Positions 21,489 to 32,172 of a stretch of DNA of 64,000 nt are shown piece after piece (positions within the stretch are counted from its first letter, which is position 1; every line of letters starts with the position of its first letter). This DNA is from Rhabdophis nuchalis (lineage: Eukaryota; Chordata; Lepidosauria; Squamata; Natricidae), in NCBI GenBank assembly GCA_039707465.1, contig CM077645.1, positions 58,529,850 to 58,593,849 of the forward strand, in the 5' to 3' direction. A program made the translations under genes and the position numbers. Below the pieces are notes generated by a model. The model was given only the letters and a program-made list of their open reading frames with translations, was not told the DNA's origin and did no database searches.

Positions 21489-22743
21489 GTGCACAAGAAA
21501 CTACACATGCTGTTATACATCTCCATATTACTGCTTTTCAAATGTCTAAATAAGGCAGGTAAATGAATGATTTCGATCTGTCATGGAAATTGGTAGTTGT
21601 AACAAAAGACTAACTGATTAAAAACCTATAGTTACATTATTCACTGGTAACTAATAACGCCATTTTCATCCCAAAAAATTGAAAGAGATGGTAAGGGATA
21701 AAGATTAATTATTGGAATAAGTCCAGAAACACACTTTTTCAAGTTGTCTCTACACAAGATAGTTAAAATTATAATTATTCTCTTTCATACTAATACTTCT
21801 GACAACATTGTGAGAATAAAAAAGAATAACAAAACACAAATGCTGATATGAGTTCTTTGAAGAAAGGATGGAAATATCAGTAATATTTAATGATCATGTA
21901 GACAAGAAGACATTAATTTGATAAATAACTATATCACGTGTATCTTTGCGATATGAAGGATTTTATTCATGTCTAAGGCAAATGAATTATATATATATTT
22001 AAAAATGTACAAGGCATTCTGTTTAGTTGGAATGATATTAAAACAGACCTAGGACTAAGGCAATTTTGAGGCCTTTCTTTCTGTCCATACTTGTCAGCAT
22101 ATTGGAATAAGAAGTAGATATTTGGTTCTTGTAATGTGCTATTTGTTTTGGTTTTTCTTATCCACCACCACATGTTTAGTCTTTCTTATCCTAAAGAGAC
22201 ATGAAAAATAGAGTCAAATGTTATATTTGCCATTTCAGGGAAAACATTTATCCCAAAGCAGAAAAAAAAATTAAATAATGAGTTACTGATAACTTGAACT
22301 AAAGCTGAATTTCTCATTAACCACTTCATTCAAAGTTTTAAGAAGCTTCTTTTCTATCTTTCTTTCTTTTTTAATTTTTAACTTTATTCAAAAGGTTAAA
22401 ATACAAAATTTAAAGTAAAAGAAATAATTAAGGAACACAAAACAAAACTAGATAATAACATTAAACTAAAGAAAAAATGTGGATTAAAAGGGCAGAAAAT
22501 AAAAACACGTATTATTTCCCCTAATTGAACACTGACAATTACATTGAACAATAGCAGCTTCCTCCCTTGCAAAACAGGTTTTCCCTCAACCTTGACCAGT
22601 CCCTCAGTTCCTGCTGCCTCAACATTTTTAATTAACGGCTTGCTGCTGTTAATTTTTGAGACAATATTCCAGTTATTTGGGGGGCTACCACAAAGAAGGG
22701 GTGAACTTATTTTGAAAAGCACTAAAGGCAAAAAACAATGGGT
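21489..22743. other. Unannotated stretch; possible L1-type A-rich end at 22375-22520
   Basis: No gene recognised. Segment 22375-22520 begins TTTTTAACTTTATTCAAAAG and continues A-rich, resembling the antisense 3' end of an L1-type LINE, but this is weak. The overlapping 111- and 88-codon frames at 22396-22810 have no domain. Confidence 0.4.
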
Positions 22744-22975
22744 GGAAACTAATCAAGGAGAAAATCAACCTGGAAGTAAGGAGAAACTTTCTAACAGTGA
22801 GATCAATTAAACAGAAGTTTAATTGTCATCAGAAGTTGTGGGTGCTTCATCAGTGAAGGTTGTTAAGAAGAGACTGGAAGTCACTTATTGGAACTGGTAT
22901 GGGGTGTCCTGCTTGAGCAGGGGGTTGGGTTAGAAGACTTCTAAGGTCCTTTCCAGCTCTATTCTGATTGATTCA
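22744..22975 (+). pseudogene. CR1-clade LINE 3' fragment
   Basis: Plus-strand CR1 3' end with GGTGGAAACTAATCAAGGAG, CAGAAGTTGTGGGTGCTTCA and the complete 3' block (TGCTTGAGCAGGGGGTTGGG...GGTCCTTTCCAGCTCTATTC), then the octamer-like tail TTCTGATTGATTC. A local duplication has put CAGAAGTTTAATTGTCA in place of the TGGAACAGCTTGCC region. Not translatable. Confidence 0.85.
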
Positions 22976-23702
22976 AAGATAATAGTTCGCTCTGTAGCAG
23001 CATTTATGAAACTCCAATATTTAATCACATTTCTTTCAATCTGGGAGGTATACGTTTCTGGGATATTCTCCATTCAGAGTCTTTAAAATGTGTCTATTAA
23101 TTTTAAGACACATTTAAGTCATTTTCCTTGACTCTATGCATTCATCATATTCCAAAATGTAAGCCAACATAAGTCTTGAATGTGTTTTGGGCAGAAAGAA
23201 TTAACTTGAAAAGATAAATTACCTTAACATTATGGCTTTAGTAGCATTTGTAAGAGTCAATAATGGCCCATCAAATGCCTTTATTGATGCAAAAGAGATT
23301 TGCTTTAAATGAAATAAACATCTTTACAAAAAGAGTTACTACTCTTTACATTTCCTTTTTAAAAGACCTCAAATAAAGCTTTCCTACACAGCAATAAACA
23401 ACACAATTAACATTCTCATTCTCTCCCACCCCATTTAGTCAATAAATATTAAACATACACTTAAACTCAGAGACTACTCCCAGTCTGCATACTGGAAAGA
23501 AAGAAAAACCCATGAGAATGTTTTCTGGAAGCTGAACACAAGGGATTAGAAAATGCATCATAAAACTAATTGCATGGACATAGTACTTAATGAACTAGTT
23601 CTCACTGGCTTACATGGCTTCATAACAAGTAGCATATCTCTGAATTGTTACACGTTCTCACCTGACAAACATATCCACATGTATTTTTCTGAAAGCTATT
23701 TT
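22976..23702. other. Unannotated AT-rich stretch
   Basis: No recognisable gene or repeat. Confidence 0.5.
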
Positions 23703-23704
23703 GG

Positions 23705-23944
23705 TTGCAGGATCGGATCCTGCCTCATACATCCACACGGCCAATTCGCTCCCACAGAGAGGGACTTCTCCGGGTGCCGTCCACTAGACTTTGTCAGCGG
23801 GCGACGCCCAGGGGAAGGGCTCTCTCTGTGGCGGGCCCAGCCCTCTGGAACGACCTTCCCCCCGACATTAGAACAACTACGGACCTCCGCTCCTTCCATC
23901 TAAAATTAAAAACATATTTGTTCTGCTTGGCCGGCCTAGGGTAG
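23705..23944 (+). CDS. L2-like LINE ORF2, extreme C-terminus (partial)
   Basis: 79 open codons that correspond to the last 79 residues of L2-like ORF2. Visible blocks are the QDRILPHTSTRPIRSHREGL segment, TPRGRALSVAGPALWNDLPP, LRSFHLKLKTY and the terminal CLAGLG. The function of this region in L2-type proteins is unclear; it lies well beyond the reverse transcriptase. The listed start is not a real initiation codon but where the open frame begins within a 5'-truncated insertion. No catalytic capacity. Confidence 0.8.
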   Translation: MQDRILPHTSTRPIRSHREGLLRVPSTRLCQRATPRGRALSVAGPALWNDLPPDIRTTTDLRSFHLKLKTYLFCLAGLG

Positions 23945-24077
23945 TCTCTCGTCTATGGGATTGTTAATAATTTTAGACAGGGATTTTAGTATTTTAATTG
24001 GTAATTTTTAGCGCAGGGATATATTTAATTTGTTTTTATTATGTGTATGTGTATTTATTGTTTTATTTGCCCTGTGC

Positions 24078-24111
24078 ACCGCTCCGAGTCCCTTTGGGGA
24101 GAGGGAGCGGT
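24078..24111 (+). other. L2 3' UTR stem-loop
   Basis: ACCGCTCC (24078-24085) pairs perfectly with GGAGCGGT (24104-24111); the loop contains CCC...GGGG that can form an inner helix. The same structure recurs in the other L2 copies (58899-58931 on the minus strand). In the eel UnaL2 family such a 3' stem-loop is the recognition site of the LINE reverse transcriptase; a similar role here is inferred. Confidence 0.75.
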
Positions 24112-24330
24112 CAACAAATTAAATTATTGATTATTGATTGATTGATGTGTCCCAAAACTTGCTCTATTTTCCCTATTGCTTAGCAAATATTTTGTTACAT
24201 GCCTTATAATGTTTTAAATATGTTCAAAGACGAATATGAAAAAATTCCATAGTAATCTATCTGCATGGTTATTTTTTGTCCCATTTCCCACCTCTACTCA
24301 TCCACATCTTTGTATTCAAATCCCAAATAA

Positions 24331-24573
24331 GAGCCATGGTGGCACAGTGGTTAGAATGCAGTACTATAGGCTACTTCTGCTGACTGCTGCTGCCAGCAAT
24401 TTGGCAGTTTGATTCTCACCAGCTTAAGGTTGACTCAGCCTTCCATCCTTCCGAGATTGATAAAATGAGGGCCTAGATTATTGTGGGGCAATATGCTGAC
24501 TATGTAAATCACTTAGAGGGGGCTGTAATGCACTGTGAAGCAGTATATAAGTCTAAGTGCTATTGCTATTGCT
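24331..24573 (+). mobile_element. Sauria-type tRNA SINE, copy 1
   Basis: Starts with a tRNA-like head GAGCCATGGTGGCACAGTGG, includes A-box-like TGGTTAGAATGCAG and B-box-like AGTTTGATTCTC, then a body with GGTTGACTCAGCCTTCCATC and a 3' end leading to AGTCTAAGTGC plus TATTGC repeats. This arrangement is the Sauria SINE of squamates, whose 3' end is related to BovB-type LINEs. Non-coding, pol III promoted, mobilised in trans. Confidence 0.85.
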
Positions 24574-25375
24574 AACTGGAAAAACTGGACATGCCCCTTT
24601 AGAAACAATTCAGAGCTTGTTGGCATAGCAGAAAGCCTAAGGTTCTTTATATCATCATCATCCCTCCCTCAGCACCAGGGCTTTGCAAAGCAACTGAAAG
24701 TGTGCATTACAAAGTACATTAAAGCAAATCAAACATCCTTCCCCCAAAGCATTAGATCAGCTGTGTGCCCCACAATACCTGGCACAGCTGCTTCAAAGCC
24801 TTTCCACTGTTGTCTCTACATATGAATGCCTACACAACTACTTATCTTCCCTGACAGTCCCAGCAGAAGTGTTGTCTATGCAAATACAGGCAAGCAGAGA
24901 CAAGTGGAAAAGCTTTGAAGTAGCTGCACAGAGGCCTCCCATGGTTGCAATAGTTGCTTTGTAAATACCAGCATGCCAGAGCAAATAGGGGGTGAGGTAC
25001 TTCAGTGCAGGATCCAGTGGGACTTCAGCCATTTCTTGGCTTATTTTAGGATTTCATGCTTGAAAAACAACATTTGAAAGATTATTTTTATAAAAAAATA
25101 TAATTCACAATCTTCATATTTCATATCAAATATTTGAACAGTAATGTAATTTCAAAAGTTCCTATCATTAAATCTGTTTTCACACAGAACGTTGGAAGGG
25201 GAGTCATTTTCTATAGTAGGAACGATATTGTACATTGGGTCATTTGGGTCTTTAGTCTTAATTTTTTTTAAAAAGTAATAAAACATGTGTGAAGTCTTTA
25301 TTCTTTTGGAGATTGTACTGCTGAAGCTACAGCTGAGGTAATGTGGTGATTCTGACAGCAGGTCCAAGGAAGGCT
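24574..25375. other. Unannotated stretch with a partial inverted repeat
   Basis: No gene recognised. CAGCTGCTTCAAAGCCTTTCC (about 24786-24806) is roughly complemented by GGAAAAGCTTTGAAGTAGCTG (24907-24927), with further weaker pairing around TTGTCTC/GAGACAA. The minus frame 24838-25032 (64 codons) has no domain I can name. Confidence 0.45.
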
Positions 25376-25762
25376 GACGGAAGTCCTGCTCAATGAATAT
25401 AGATTTTAGGAATTTGGGAAGTTTGGTTTGAAGAAAAGAAAACTGAGGGGGAACATGGTATTCATGTTCAGGTATTTAAGTGAGCCATAGGGAAAATTGC
25501 CAACAAATACTTTGCATTGCACAGAAACTAGAACCAGAATGGACAATCTAGATTTCATTTAATTATAAGGGGAAACTTCCTAGTGGTAAGATCTGTATAA
25601 TAGTTAAATAGTTTACCAAGAGAGGCTTTGGGATTCTCAATCTTAGGAGTTTATAAGAAGAGGTGGACACTCCAACTAAAGAATGGTTTAATTATTTCAT
25701 TCACACTGCTGAGGGTTGAACTAAATGAGTTCTTTATCCTATCTACATCCACTATTCTATGG
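25376..25762 (+). pseudogene. Ancient CR1-like LINE 3' fragment
   Basis: Plus-strand sequence with the CR1 order but much diverged: a GAGGGGGAACATGGTATTCA block, AGAACCAGAATGGACAATCT, GGGGAAACTTCCTAGTGGTA, a GGGTTGAACTAAATGAGTTC block, and a CACTATTCTATGG end that resembles the classic CR1 octamer tail. No frame survives. It represents an older CR1 subfamily than those at 30 and 33 kb. Confidence 0.65.
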
Positions 25763-27524
25763 CATTATACTAGATTGAGGGTGGACATGCCACGACTCAG
25801 CAAAGTACTTGATATCCAGAACTCCATGCCACTTGTCCAATACATTTGCTGGACTATCTACATATGGGTCTAAAATCAGATATGAACTGCTGTTTAATAC
25901 TGGATTTATGTCTCTATATGTGTTATGGTAATACAAGAAATATATACATTAGCACTTTCTTAGGATATATTTGTTTCTTTAATATAGGCTCATAAATACC
26001 TTTGTTTTGTGAGGTGAAACTGTTAAATCATCTGAAGTATAGAATCAACTTCCATTGTTTCATAACAAATATGGCTATACTGATTAATAGCAACAGTCAG
26101 AATTATTAGTTAATAAATTTCAGTTTGTTACTGATTTGGGCATGCAAATTGGGAGTAACTTTTTGTTAAACTCTGATCATCTTTTTAATTGATGCCTAAG
26201 GTATTATCATTGCTGTAGCTTTTGATAGTTGTTTGTCGCTTCCTTTGCTTTTCTCCCTTATGTTTGTGTTTATCCTTTATTTGTAGAAAAATATAGACGA
26301 AATATTAATTATCATATGGGCATGTGAAGGATGCTACAGTTAATTCTCCATCTTTATATACAAATATGTCCTATTCATCTTCTGTCTTAGTACAGAAGGT
26401 CATAAATTACAATCTCTGATGAAAATAACACTCACAATTAAGACAACAATGTCAGTGAAATGAAATTAATAGTGCAAAATGCTAATTAAATAGGTAAATT
26501 GTCTTTCTCCTCATAAAAATGTATTAGCCAGACTCCTATTTACTCTTCTTCTGTTCTGAAATTAGTGTGTTCCTTGAAGCTTATGGGAAACTGTAACTGT
26601 AATGAAGCAGAAAAATGATGAATGTTAAAAAATTAAGGTAATCCATGAATGGTAATAAATGTGCTCCTCCTTTTGGGGCTCATGTACTTTTGATGAGCTA
26701 GTGAAGTTTTAAACCTCTTTAATTTAAGACAGAGAGGTTTTATTTCTTTCAAGCTACAGTGGAAATAATTTCCTTATCTATCATTTAGAATGGTTTAATA
26801 CTTTCATTAATCCACACATCATAAAGCAGAAAGTGATTTTTATACCTATACCAATCACTTTTTGTGGTTGGCTGCAAATGGAAAATGGCTGTTTTTCTGC
26901 TGATTCTGAATTTAAACTTAAGGGCAGCATCCCCACAAGCCTGAGTAATTGTGGAAGCAAAGATTTAAAGACAGAGAGAAACGCTGTCATCTCTTTCTTG
27001 CTGTTATTGGACTTATTATTAGCTTGGAGAAGAAATAAATGAACAAAGCAAAAGGAAATAACCTCAGAGAAAAGAATGGAGCCCAAGCATATTGATGGAT
27101 GAAAAGAAAGCAGTGCCTCAGAAGCAGAGATATAATAGTGATTGATTGTTAAGTTTTCATTCATAGAATGTCCATTTCTCTTTAAATTTTTGAAATACCC
27201 TACAAAATATTCTTTTTCTGCTGATTTTTTGCCAATCTGGAAAATTTTCTCAGACTGATTCTCATTATCAATGCTATGAAACATGGTTCGGTTGCTCAGC
27301 AACATTTTTACGATCATTATTATCAGCTGTAAAGTATTTTTAAACTCATACCATACCACATCATATGTATATATTAATTAAATTACATAGAACAATGTAT
27401 AAAACAGTAGTTAATAATTGCTAGTCTTCTTATTCCTAACTTCAAAGGCTAATAACTATATTGGCTCATGTTACACCAATAGTGAAAAATCTGTAGCACT
27501 AGTCAATTATTTCCCTGCTCAGTT
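25763..27524. other. Repeat-poor unannotated stretch
   Basis: About 1.7 kb with no recognisable repeat. The longest frame, 26781-27359 on the minus strand (192 codons), contains hydrophobic stretches but no domain or codon bias I can recognise; I treat it as fortuitous. Unusually long repeat-free DNA in this window could include conserved noncoding sequence. Confidence 0.4.
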
Positions 27525-28157
27525 CAGGATTTTGACCTTTGAAACCAAAACAGATCCAGTTATCTAACAGACTGCCTTATTATGAACTTGTTCGATTGTT
27601 ATTATCTACAGAATGTTTTTTAAATATAACCTAAGCAGAAGATATTTTTCTTGAGCTTACAATACCACCTTGGTAAGTAGAGTCTGTCCATATCAGTGTG
27701 TGGATGAAAGGCATGATTCATTGTCATTATCTTTCTACCCAGGACTTTTAGTTCTCTTGAGTCAATGATGATGATGGCGATGATGATGACATGAAATGAA
27801 GCATTTCCCTTCCAATGGTACCAAAGAAACTAACATTCAAAAGATTGAAAAATTCCTTGCATGTTATCCTTGAAGAATTAAATTCTCTATCACACATGAT
27901 ATCGTATAAACAAAAAAATATTTCCTTAAACTCATGCAAAAACCTACTAGTTCAAACAAAAAACCCCATATCCATTTCAACTAATATCACATTGCATTCA
28001 GTGTTGTTTGATTTTATAATAATACGTCATCTTAATGTAATGGTATCTACCACAGTTGCTCTCATCTCTCAACTTTTAGATGTTTACCGCAATGGATTTA
28101 TAATTTCTTTAAATATCGAGGCTCTATCTTGTGCTTGATAGTTTTTAAATAGTATGT
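27525..28157. repeat. Unclassified interspersed repeat, arm 1
   Basis: About 630 bp that reappears as its reverse complement at 36362-37005. Matching landmarks in this arm are AGATCCAGTTATCTAACAGA (27550), TTGAGCTTACAAT (27652), AACTAACATTCAAAAGATTG (27829), GTTGTTTGATTTTATAATAA (28004) and CTTGATAGTTTTTAAATA (28134). The two arms look roughly 80-85 percent identical by eye with several small indels. I see no terminal repeats and no recognisable protein; a 107-codon plus frame (27815-28138) has no domain. It ends exactly where the Tc1-like fossil begins. Confidence 0.8.
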
Positions 28158-28159
28158 AA

Positions 28160-28690
28160 ACCCTGAGTTTGTTCCTCATAGTCTAAGAGTCATTTGGGTG
28201 GTTTTTTGCAAGCTCCAAGTGGGCTTTTATGTGTTTTGCACTAAGGAGAGGCTTCGAGCTAGCTTATCTGCCATAAAGCCCAGATCAGTGGAGAGCTGTA
28301 GTGATGGTTGTCTTTCTGGAACTCTGTCCTATCTCCACACAGGATATCTGGCGCTCAGACAGAGTGACCATTGGGTTCTTGGTCATATTTCTTACTAAGA
28401 CTCCTCTTCCCCCAGTTGCTGAGTTTGACTTGGCAACAAACTCTTGGAAGAATTCTGATTGCACCAGACTTCTTCCATTTGAGATCATGGAGACCACTGT
28501 GCTCTTAGGAACCTTCAGTGCAGCAAAAATTTGTTATAGACATCTTCAGATCTGTGCCTTGCAATAATCCTGTCTCTGCGCTCTGCAGGCAGTTTCTTTG
28601 ACTTTGTGGCTTTTGCTCTGCTACAGTATGCATTGTCTGCTGTGACACCTTCTCTAGAGAGGTCTGTGACTTTCTAAATCATGTCCAATC
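28160..28690 (-). pseudogene. Tc1-like transposase, N-terminal half, broken
   Basis: Transposase of the Tc1/mariner superfamily, which cuts and pastes the element into TA sites using a DDE catalytic triad. On the minus strand the fragment starts near 28690 and runs to 28160. The best block, in the frame 28285-28497, contains an ATGGRG linker then TKNPMVTLSERQ and RKTTITTALH, corresponding to the second helix-turn-helix of the DNA-binding domain. Further downstream the sequence resembles the RKPLLS..H segment. Frame changes occur between blocks, and the DDE domain is absent because the copy is truncated. It is therefore inactive. Confidence 0.75.
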
Positions 28691-29016
28691 AGTTTAATTT
28701 ACTATAGATTGACTCCATTCAAGGTGTAGAAACATGTCAGCAACGATCAGGAGAAATGCGAAGCACCAGAGCTAAATTTCATGCATTGTTGCAAAGGGTC
28801 TGAATACTTTTGCCAGTGTGATATTTCAGGGTTTTTTTCTTTTTCATAAATTTACAGGTATTTCTAAAATTCTGTTTTCATTTTGTCGTTATGGGCTGCT
28901 GAATGTAGATTAATGAGGGGAAAAATGAATATCAATATCTTTAGAATCAAGCTGCAGCATAACAAAATTGACAAAAGTGAATGGGATCTGAATACTTCAT
29001 GAATGCACTGTAGATA
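28160..29016 (-). mobile_element. Tc1-like DNA transposon, truncated
   Basis: The transposase lies on the minus strand; the outer end at 29016 reads GAATGCACTGTA, matching the GATGCACTGTA-type end I associate with fish Tc1 elements. The 28700-29016 part is the terminal noncoding region; the other end of the transposon is missing. Left boundary is approximate because it meets the unclassified repeat at about 28157. Confidence 0.8.
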
Positions 29017-29932
29017 ATCTAAGCTTAGGCTCACTGCATGTAAAATAGAGAAGAATAATTTATTGTTATTAAAATGAAATTACATAAGCCTACTCCATTT
29101 TCTTCTTCATGTACCTGAATTTGAAAATTCTCATTTAGGTGCAGGTCTGAACATGTAGGATAAAATTGTTATTGTTTTTGGTAAGCCTGACCAATTTTTT
29201 TGGATCCATTAATTACATGATCCTTGATTTTGTTTTGTTTTTAGCCTATGCATTTAACAATGTTTGATACATGTTGAAACCCTGGTTTATGTTCCTGAAC
29301 AGTAGAAATGATTCTTCTGATTCCTTTTTGATGCTGTCAGCTTGTAACCATTGACAGTTTCTTGTCTTATTTTCAATTTCTTTTATATACTAACTGTATA
29401 ATGGTTCACTTCTCTAAAATTCTAAAGGGGTTTTCAAGTATTCATTTTTACAGTTATTGTTTTACTTAGTGTTAATTCTAGGATGTTTTCTTTGCAAAGA
29501 TATGATGCCCTTTTCTTTTTTGCTAATCAGTTAACCGAGGTGAGCAAGAAACACACCACAGTAGTAATGGGGAACTAACTACACTCACATCAGCTGGGAG
29601 ACAAACTCTGCACAAATTGGAGATGAAAAACTTTCTTGACAAGTCAGCTGGCAACTTTATCATCCCAAAAATAGAGGATGAAGCATGTAGAATCATCAGA
29701 GTAGTTGTTTTTGTCCAAAAAATACTTTAATCTTTCATTTTGTGAAATTCTGTACATCCTATAGATCAGTGATACTGTACAATTTTAACTTATGAACTGT
29801 GACATTTTTTTTATAGCTAGTTAGAAATTCAAGACCTTGTACAAAGATGTTCCATGAGTTCAGCAGGGTGAATAAACATATCCAAACTTTTAACATGTTT
29901 CATTCCTATATTTAGATAAAGTAGAAAATTGT
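29017..29932. other. Unannotated AT-rich stretch
   Basis: No recognisable gene or repeat before the CR1 copy. Confidence 0.5.
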
Positions 29933-31017
29933 GGGTTAGACAGTACCACCACCAAATGGATTCGCAACTGGCTGACCAACCGCACTCAACATGTAGTCCT
30001 CAATGGAACTGCATCTACATGGAAGGAAGTATGCAGTGGAGTCCCCCAAGGCTCTGTTTTAGGTCCAGTACTCTTTAACATCTTCATCAACGATTTGGAT
30101 GAGGGGATAAATGGGGAACTCATCAAATTTGCAGATGACACCAAGCTGGCAGGAATAGCCAACTCTCCAGAAGATAGGCTTAAGATACAGAAGGATCTAG
30201 ACAAACTTGACCATTGGGCACTATCTAATAAAATGAAATTCAATCGTGAAAAAAGTAAGGTTCTACATATAGGCAAGAAAAACAAAATGCACAAGTACAG
30301 TATAGGTGGTATCTTGCTCAATAGTAGCAACTGTGAGAGGGATCTAGGAATCTTAGTGGACAACCATTTAAATATGAGCCAGCAGTGTGCAGCAGCTGCC
30401 AAAAAAGCCAACACAGTTCTAGGCTGCATAAACAGAGGGATAGAATCTAGATCACGTGAAGTGTTAATGTCACTGTATAGTGCCTTGGTAAGGCCACACT
30501 TGGAATACTGCATACAGTTTTGGTCGCCACGATGTAGAAAAGACCTGGAGACTCTGGAAAGAGTGCAGAGAAGAGCAACCAAGATGATTAGGGAACTGGA
30601 GACTAAAACATATGAAGAACGGTTGCAGGAGCTGGGTATGTCTAGTTTGATGAAGAGAAGGACCAGGGGAGACATGATAGCAGTGTTCCGATATCTCAGA
30701 GGGTGCCACAGAGAAGAGGGAGCCAAACTATTCTCCAAGGCACCTGGGGGCAGGACAAGAAGCAATGGGTGGAAACTAATCAAGGAGAGAAGCAACTTAG
30801 AACTAAGGAGAAATTTCCTGACAGTTAGAACAATTAACCTCTGGAACAGCTTGCCTCCAGAAGTTGTGAATGCCCCAACCCTGGAAGTCTTTAAAAAGAT
30901 GTCAGATAGCCATTTGTCTGAAATGGTATAAGGTTCCTGCCCACGCAGGGGATTGGACTAGAAGACCTTACAAGGTCCCTTCCAACTCTGCTATTGTATT
31001 GTATTGTATTGTATTTA
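29933..31017 (+). mobile_element. CR1/L3-clade LINE copy 1, 5'-truncated
   Basis: Starts inside the reverse transcriptase domain, continues through the ORF2 stop at 30931, has a short 3' untranslated region with the GCAGGGGATTGGACTAGAAG block and ends in (TATTG)n at 30991-31014. Such a short 3' repeat tail is typical of CR1/L3-type LINEs in snakes. No unambiguous target duplication. Confidence 0.9.
29936..30931 (+). CDS. CR1-clade ORF2, reverse transcriptase C-terminal part (partial)
   Basis: The open frame reads in phase from at least 29936 to the stop ending at 30931, so it is longer than the part after the internal TTG at 30095. Order of motifs: TKWIRNWLTNRTQHVVLNG, GVPQGSVLGPVLFNIFINDL (motif B, about 30035), FADDTKLAG (catalytic Asp pair, about 30128), a CERDLGILVD block, then the CR1 C-terminal ALVRPHLEYCIQFW, RRATKMI, LRGCHREEGAKLFS and LWNSLPPEVVNAP blocks. 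The endonuclease and motif A are lost by 5' truncation. The frame is uninterrupted, so the copy is young. Confidence 0.88.
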   Translation, partial: LDSTTTKWIRNWLTNRTQHVVLNGTASTWKEVCSGVPQGSVLGPVLFNIFINDLDEGINGELIKFADDTKLAGIANSPEDRLKIQKDLDKLDHWALSNKMKFNREKSKVLHIGKKNKMHKYSIGGILLNSSNCERDLGILVDNHLNMSQQCAAAAKKANTVLGCINRGIESRSREVLMSLYSALVRPHLEYCIQFWSPRCRKDLETLERVQRRATKMIRELETKTYEERLQELGMSSLMKRRTRGDMIAVFRYLRGCHREEGAKLFSKAPGGRTRSNGWKLIKERSNLELRRNFLTVRTINLWNSLPPEVVNAPTLEVFKKMSDSHLSEMV

Positions 31018-31859
31018 CATCAGGAAATCAGACTGGAAAATGCCAAGTGAAGAGCATGTAAATACCACTCTTTTGCTACGTCTAATTTAAAATCAATGGT
31101 GCTGCCATCTCAAATGGTCAGTTTCATTATTTGGACAGAACAACTGTTCTGATTATTACACTTTGGAAATTACAAAGTATATGTAATCTGCCAGTGTTTC
31201 TATCTTCTGTTGCATTATATATAATATTCAAAGATGAAAGAGAAAGAGATCAAGTGCTTTTATAATGATATATCATTCCATCTGTTCACTTCAGTCATTT
31301 TGTGGTACATTTTGTGCCATCCTCCAAAATCTTTGATGGAACATCTTCTTACCAACATTCATGATTAATTAATAGCATTTATAAAAGGGCCCATGTAGCT
31401 CTTTCAAATAACACCAGGAGCTCCTATTGATAAAACGACATTCATCTAGAATATCATCTCTTTGATCTTTTTACCCAATTGAAAAATAATGATAAGAACA
31501 TTACAAAATGAATTCTTCTGCCATTTTATTAAATTTCTATTCAATGACATTTACATACTTAAATTATATATCTTTTTCTCTTTCCCTTCATACACCCCTT
31601 CCATGCATTATTTAATTATAATCAGTTTGTTATTAGAGTACTGTATTAAGGTATTAATATTCCCATATCATTTTAGTCATATCATGTCTGCATACATCTC
31701 ATTATAGTAGCCAAATTAAAGTAATTTAAAACCACTTATATAAGAAAGACGTTCCATTATTTATTGTTTATTTTTCTGCACTTTTTATTTTTTCTATTTT
31801 TTATTTTTTAGTAATTTGTATTGGTTTGTATCTGTGCAGTTTATTAAGTACCTGTACAA
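31018..31859. other. Unannotated AT-rich stretch
   Basis: No recognisable gene or repeat. Confidence 0.5.
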
Positions 31860-32171
31860 TCTTATATAAATAAAAATGTAACGAGTTTGTTCAGTAGGTA
31901 GGTAGGTAGGTAGGTAGGTAGGTAGGTAGGTAGGTGAATAGAGAGAGGGAGAAATACAGTAGGTAGGTAGGTAGGTAGGTAGGTAGGTAGGTAGGTAGGT
32001 AGGTAGGTAGAGGGATAGAGAGGGAGAGGGAGAAATACAGTAGGTAGGTAGGTTGGGGGTTATACGGTGGTTCTGTGTACGTGTTTCTGTGTGCAGGTGT
32101 AGATCTACACACAGATTGGTTGGCCATTTAACTAGACTGGGCCACAGCAATGCATGGCCGGGAACAGCTAG
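31860..32171 (+). mobile_element. Non-autonomous Helitron-like element
   Basis: Begins TCTTATATAAATAAAAATG just after an A (31859) and ends CTAG (32168-32171) just before a T (32172), which is the Helitron rule: 5' TC, 3' CTRR, insertion between A and T without target duplication. A hairpin GGCCA...TGGCC sits close upstream of the CTAG end. The interior is dominated by an AGGT microsatellite. It encodes no Rep/helicase. Confidence 0.6.
31896..32055. repeat. (AGGT)n microsatellite in three blocks
   Basis: Three (GTAG)n runs (31896-31935, 31961-32008, 32039-32055) are separated by GAGAGGGAGAAATACAGTAGG-type spacers that themselves repeat, so the whole is a higher-order tandem array inside the Helitron-like element. 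Confidence 0.9.
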
Positions 32172-32172
32172 T

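Larger units (their letters stand above)
23703..24150 (+). mobile_element. L2-like LINE copy b, short 5'-truncated
   Basis: The copy begins in the C-terminal ORF2 codons (TTGCAGGATCGGATCC) and runs through the 3' untranslated region to a TTATTGATTGATTGAT tail. Frame 23705-23944 encodes TRPIRSHREGLLRVPSTRLC to CLAGLG and differs by about three residues from the same part of the 59065-62034 ORF, so the two are close relatives. Confidence 0.9.

Noticed and set aside
24838..25032. 64-codon minus frame as a possible exon or processed pseudogene
   Set aside because: I recognise no domain, and no flanking splice sites or poly-A tail support it. A protein search could overturn this.
26781..27359. 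192-codon minus-strand frame, the longest outside LINEs
   Set aside because: No recognisable domain, no splice or promoter context, biased composition typical of AT-rich chance frames. A coding test or RNA data would be needed.
31900..32055. Repeated units with spacers, CRISPR-like at first glance
   Set aside because: Four-base AGGT microsatellite with duplicated spacers inside a eukaryotic Helitron-like element; no palindromic repeats and no unique spacers.
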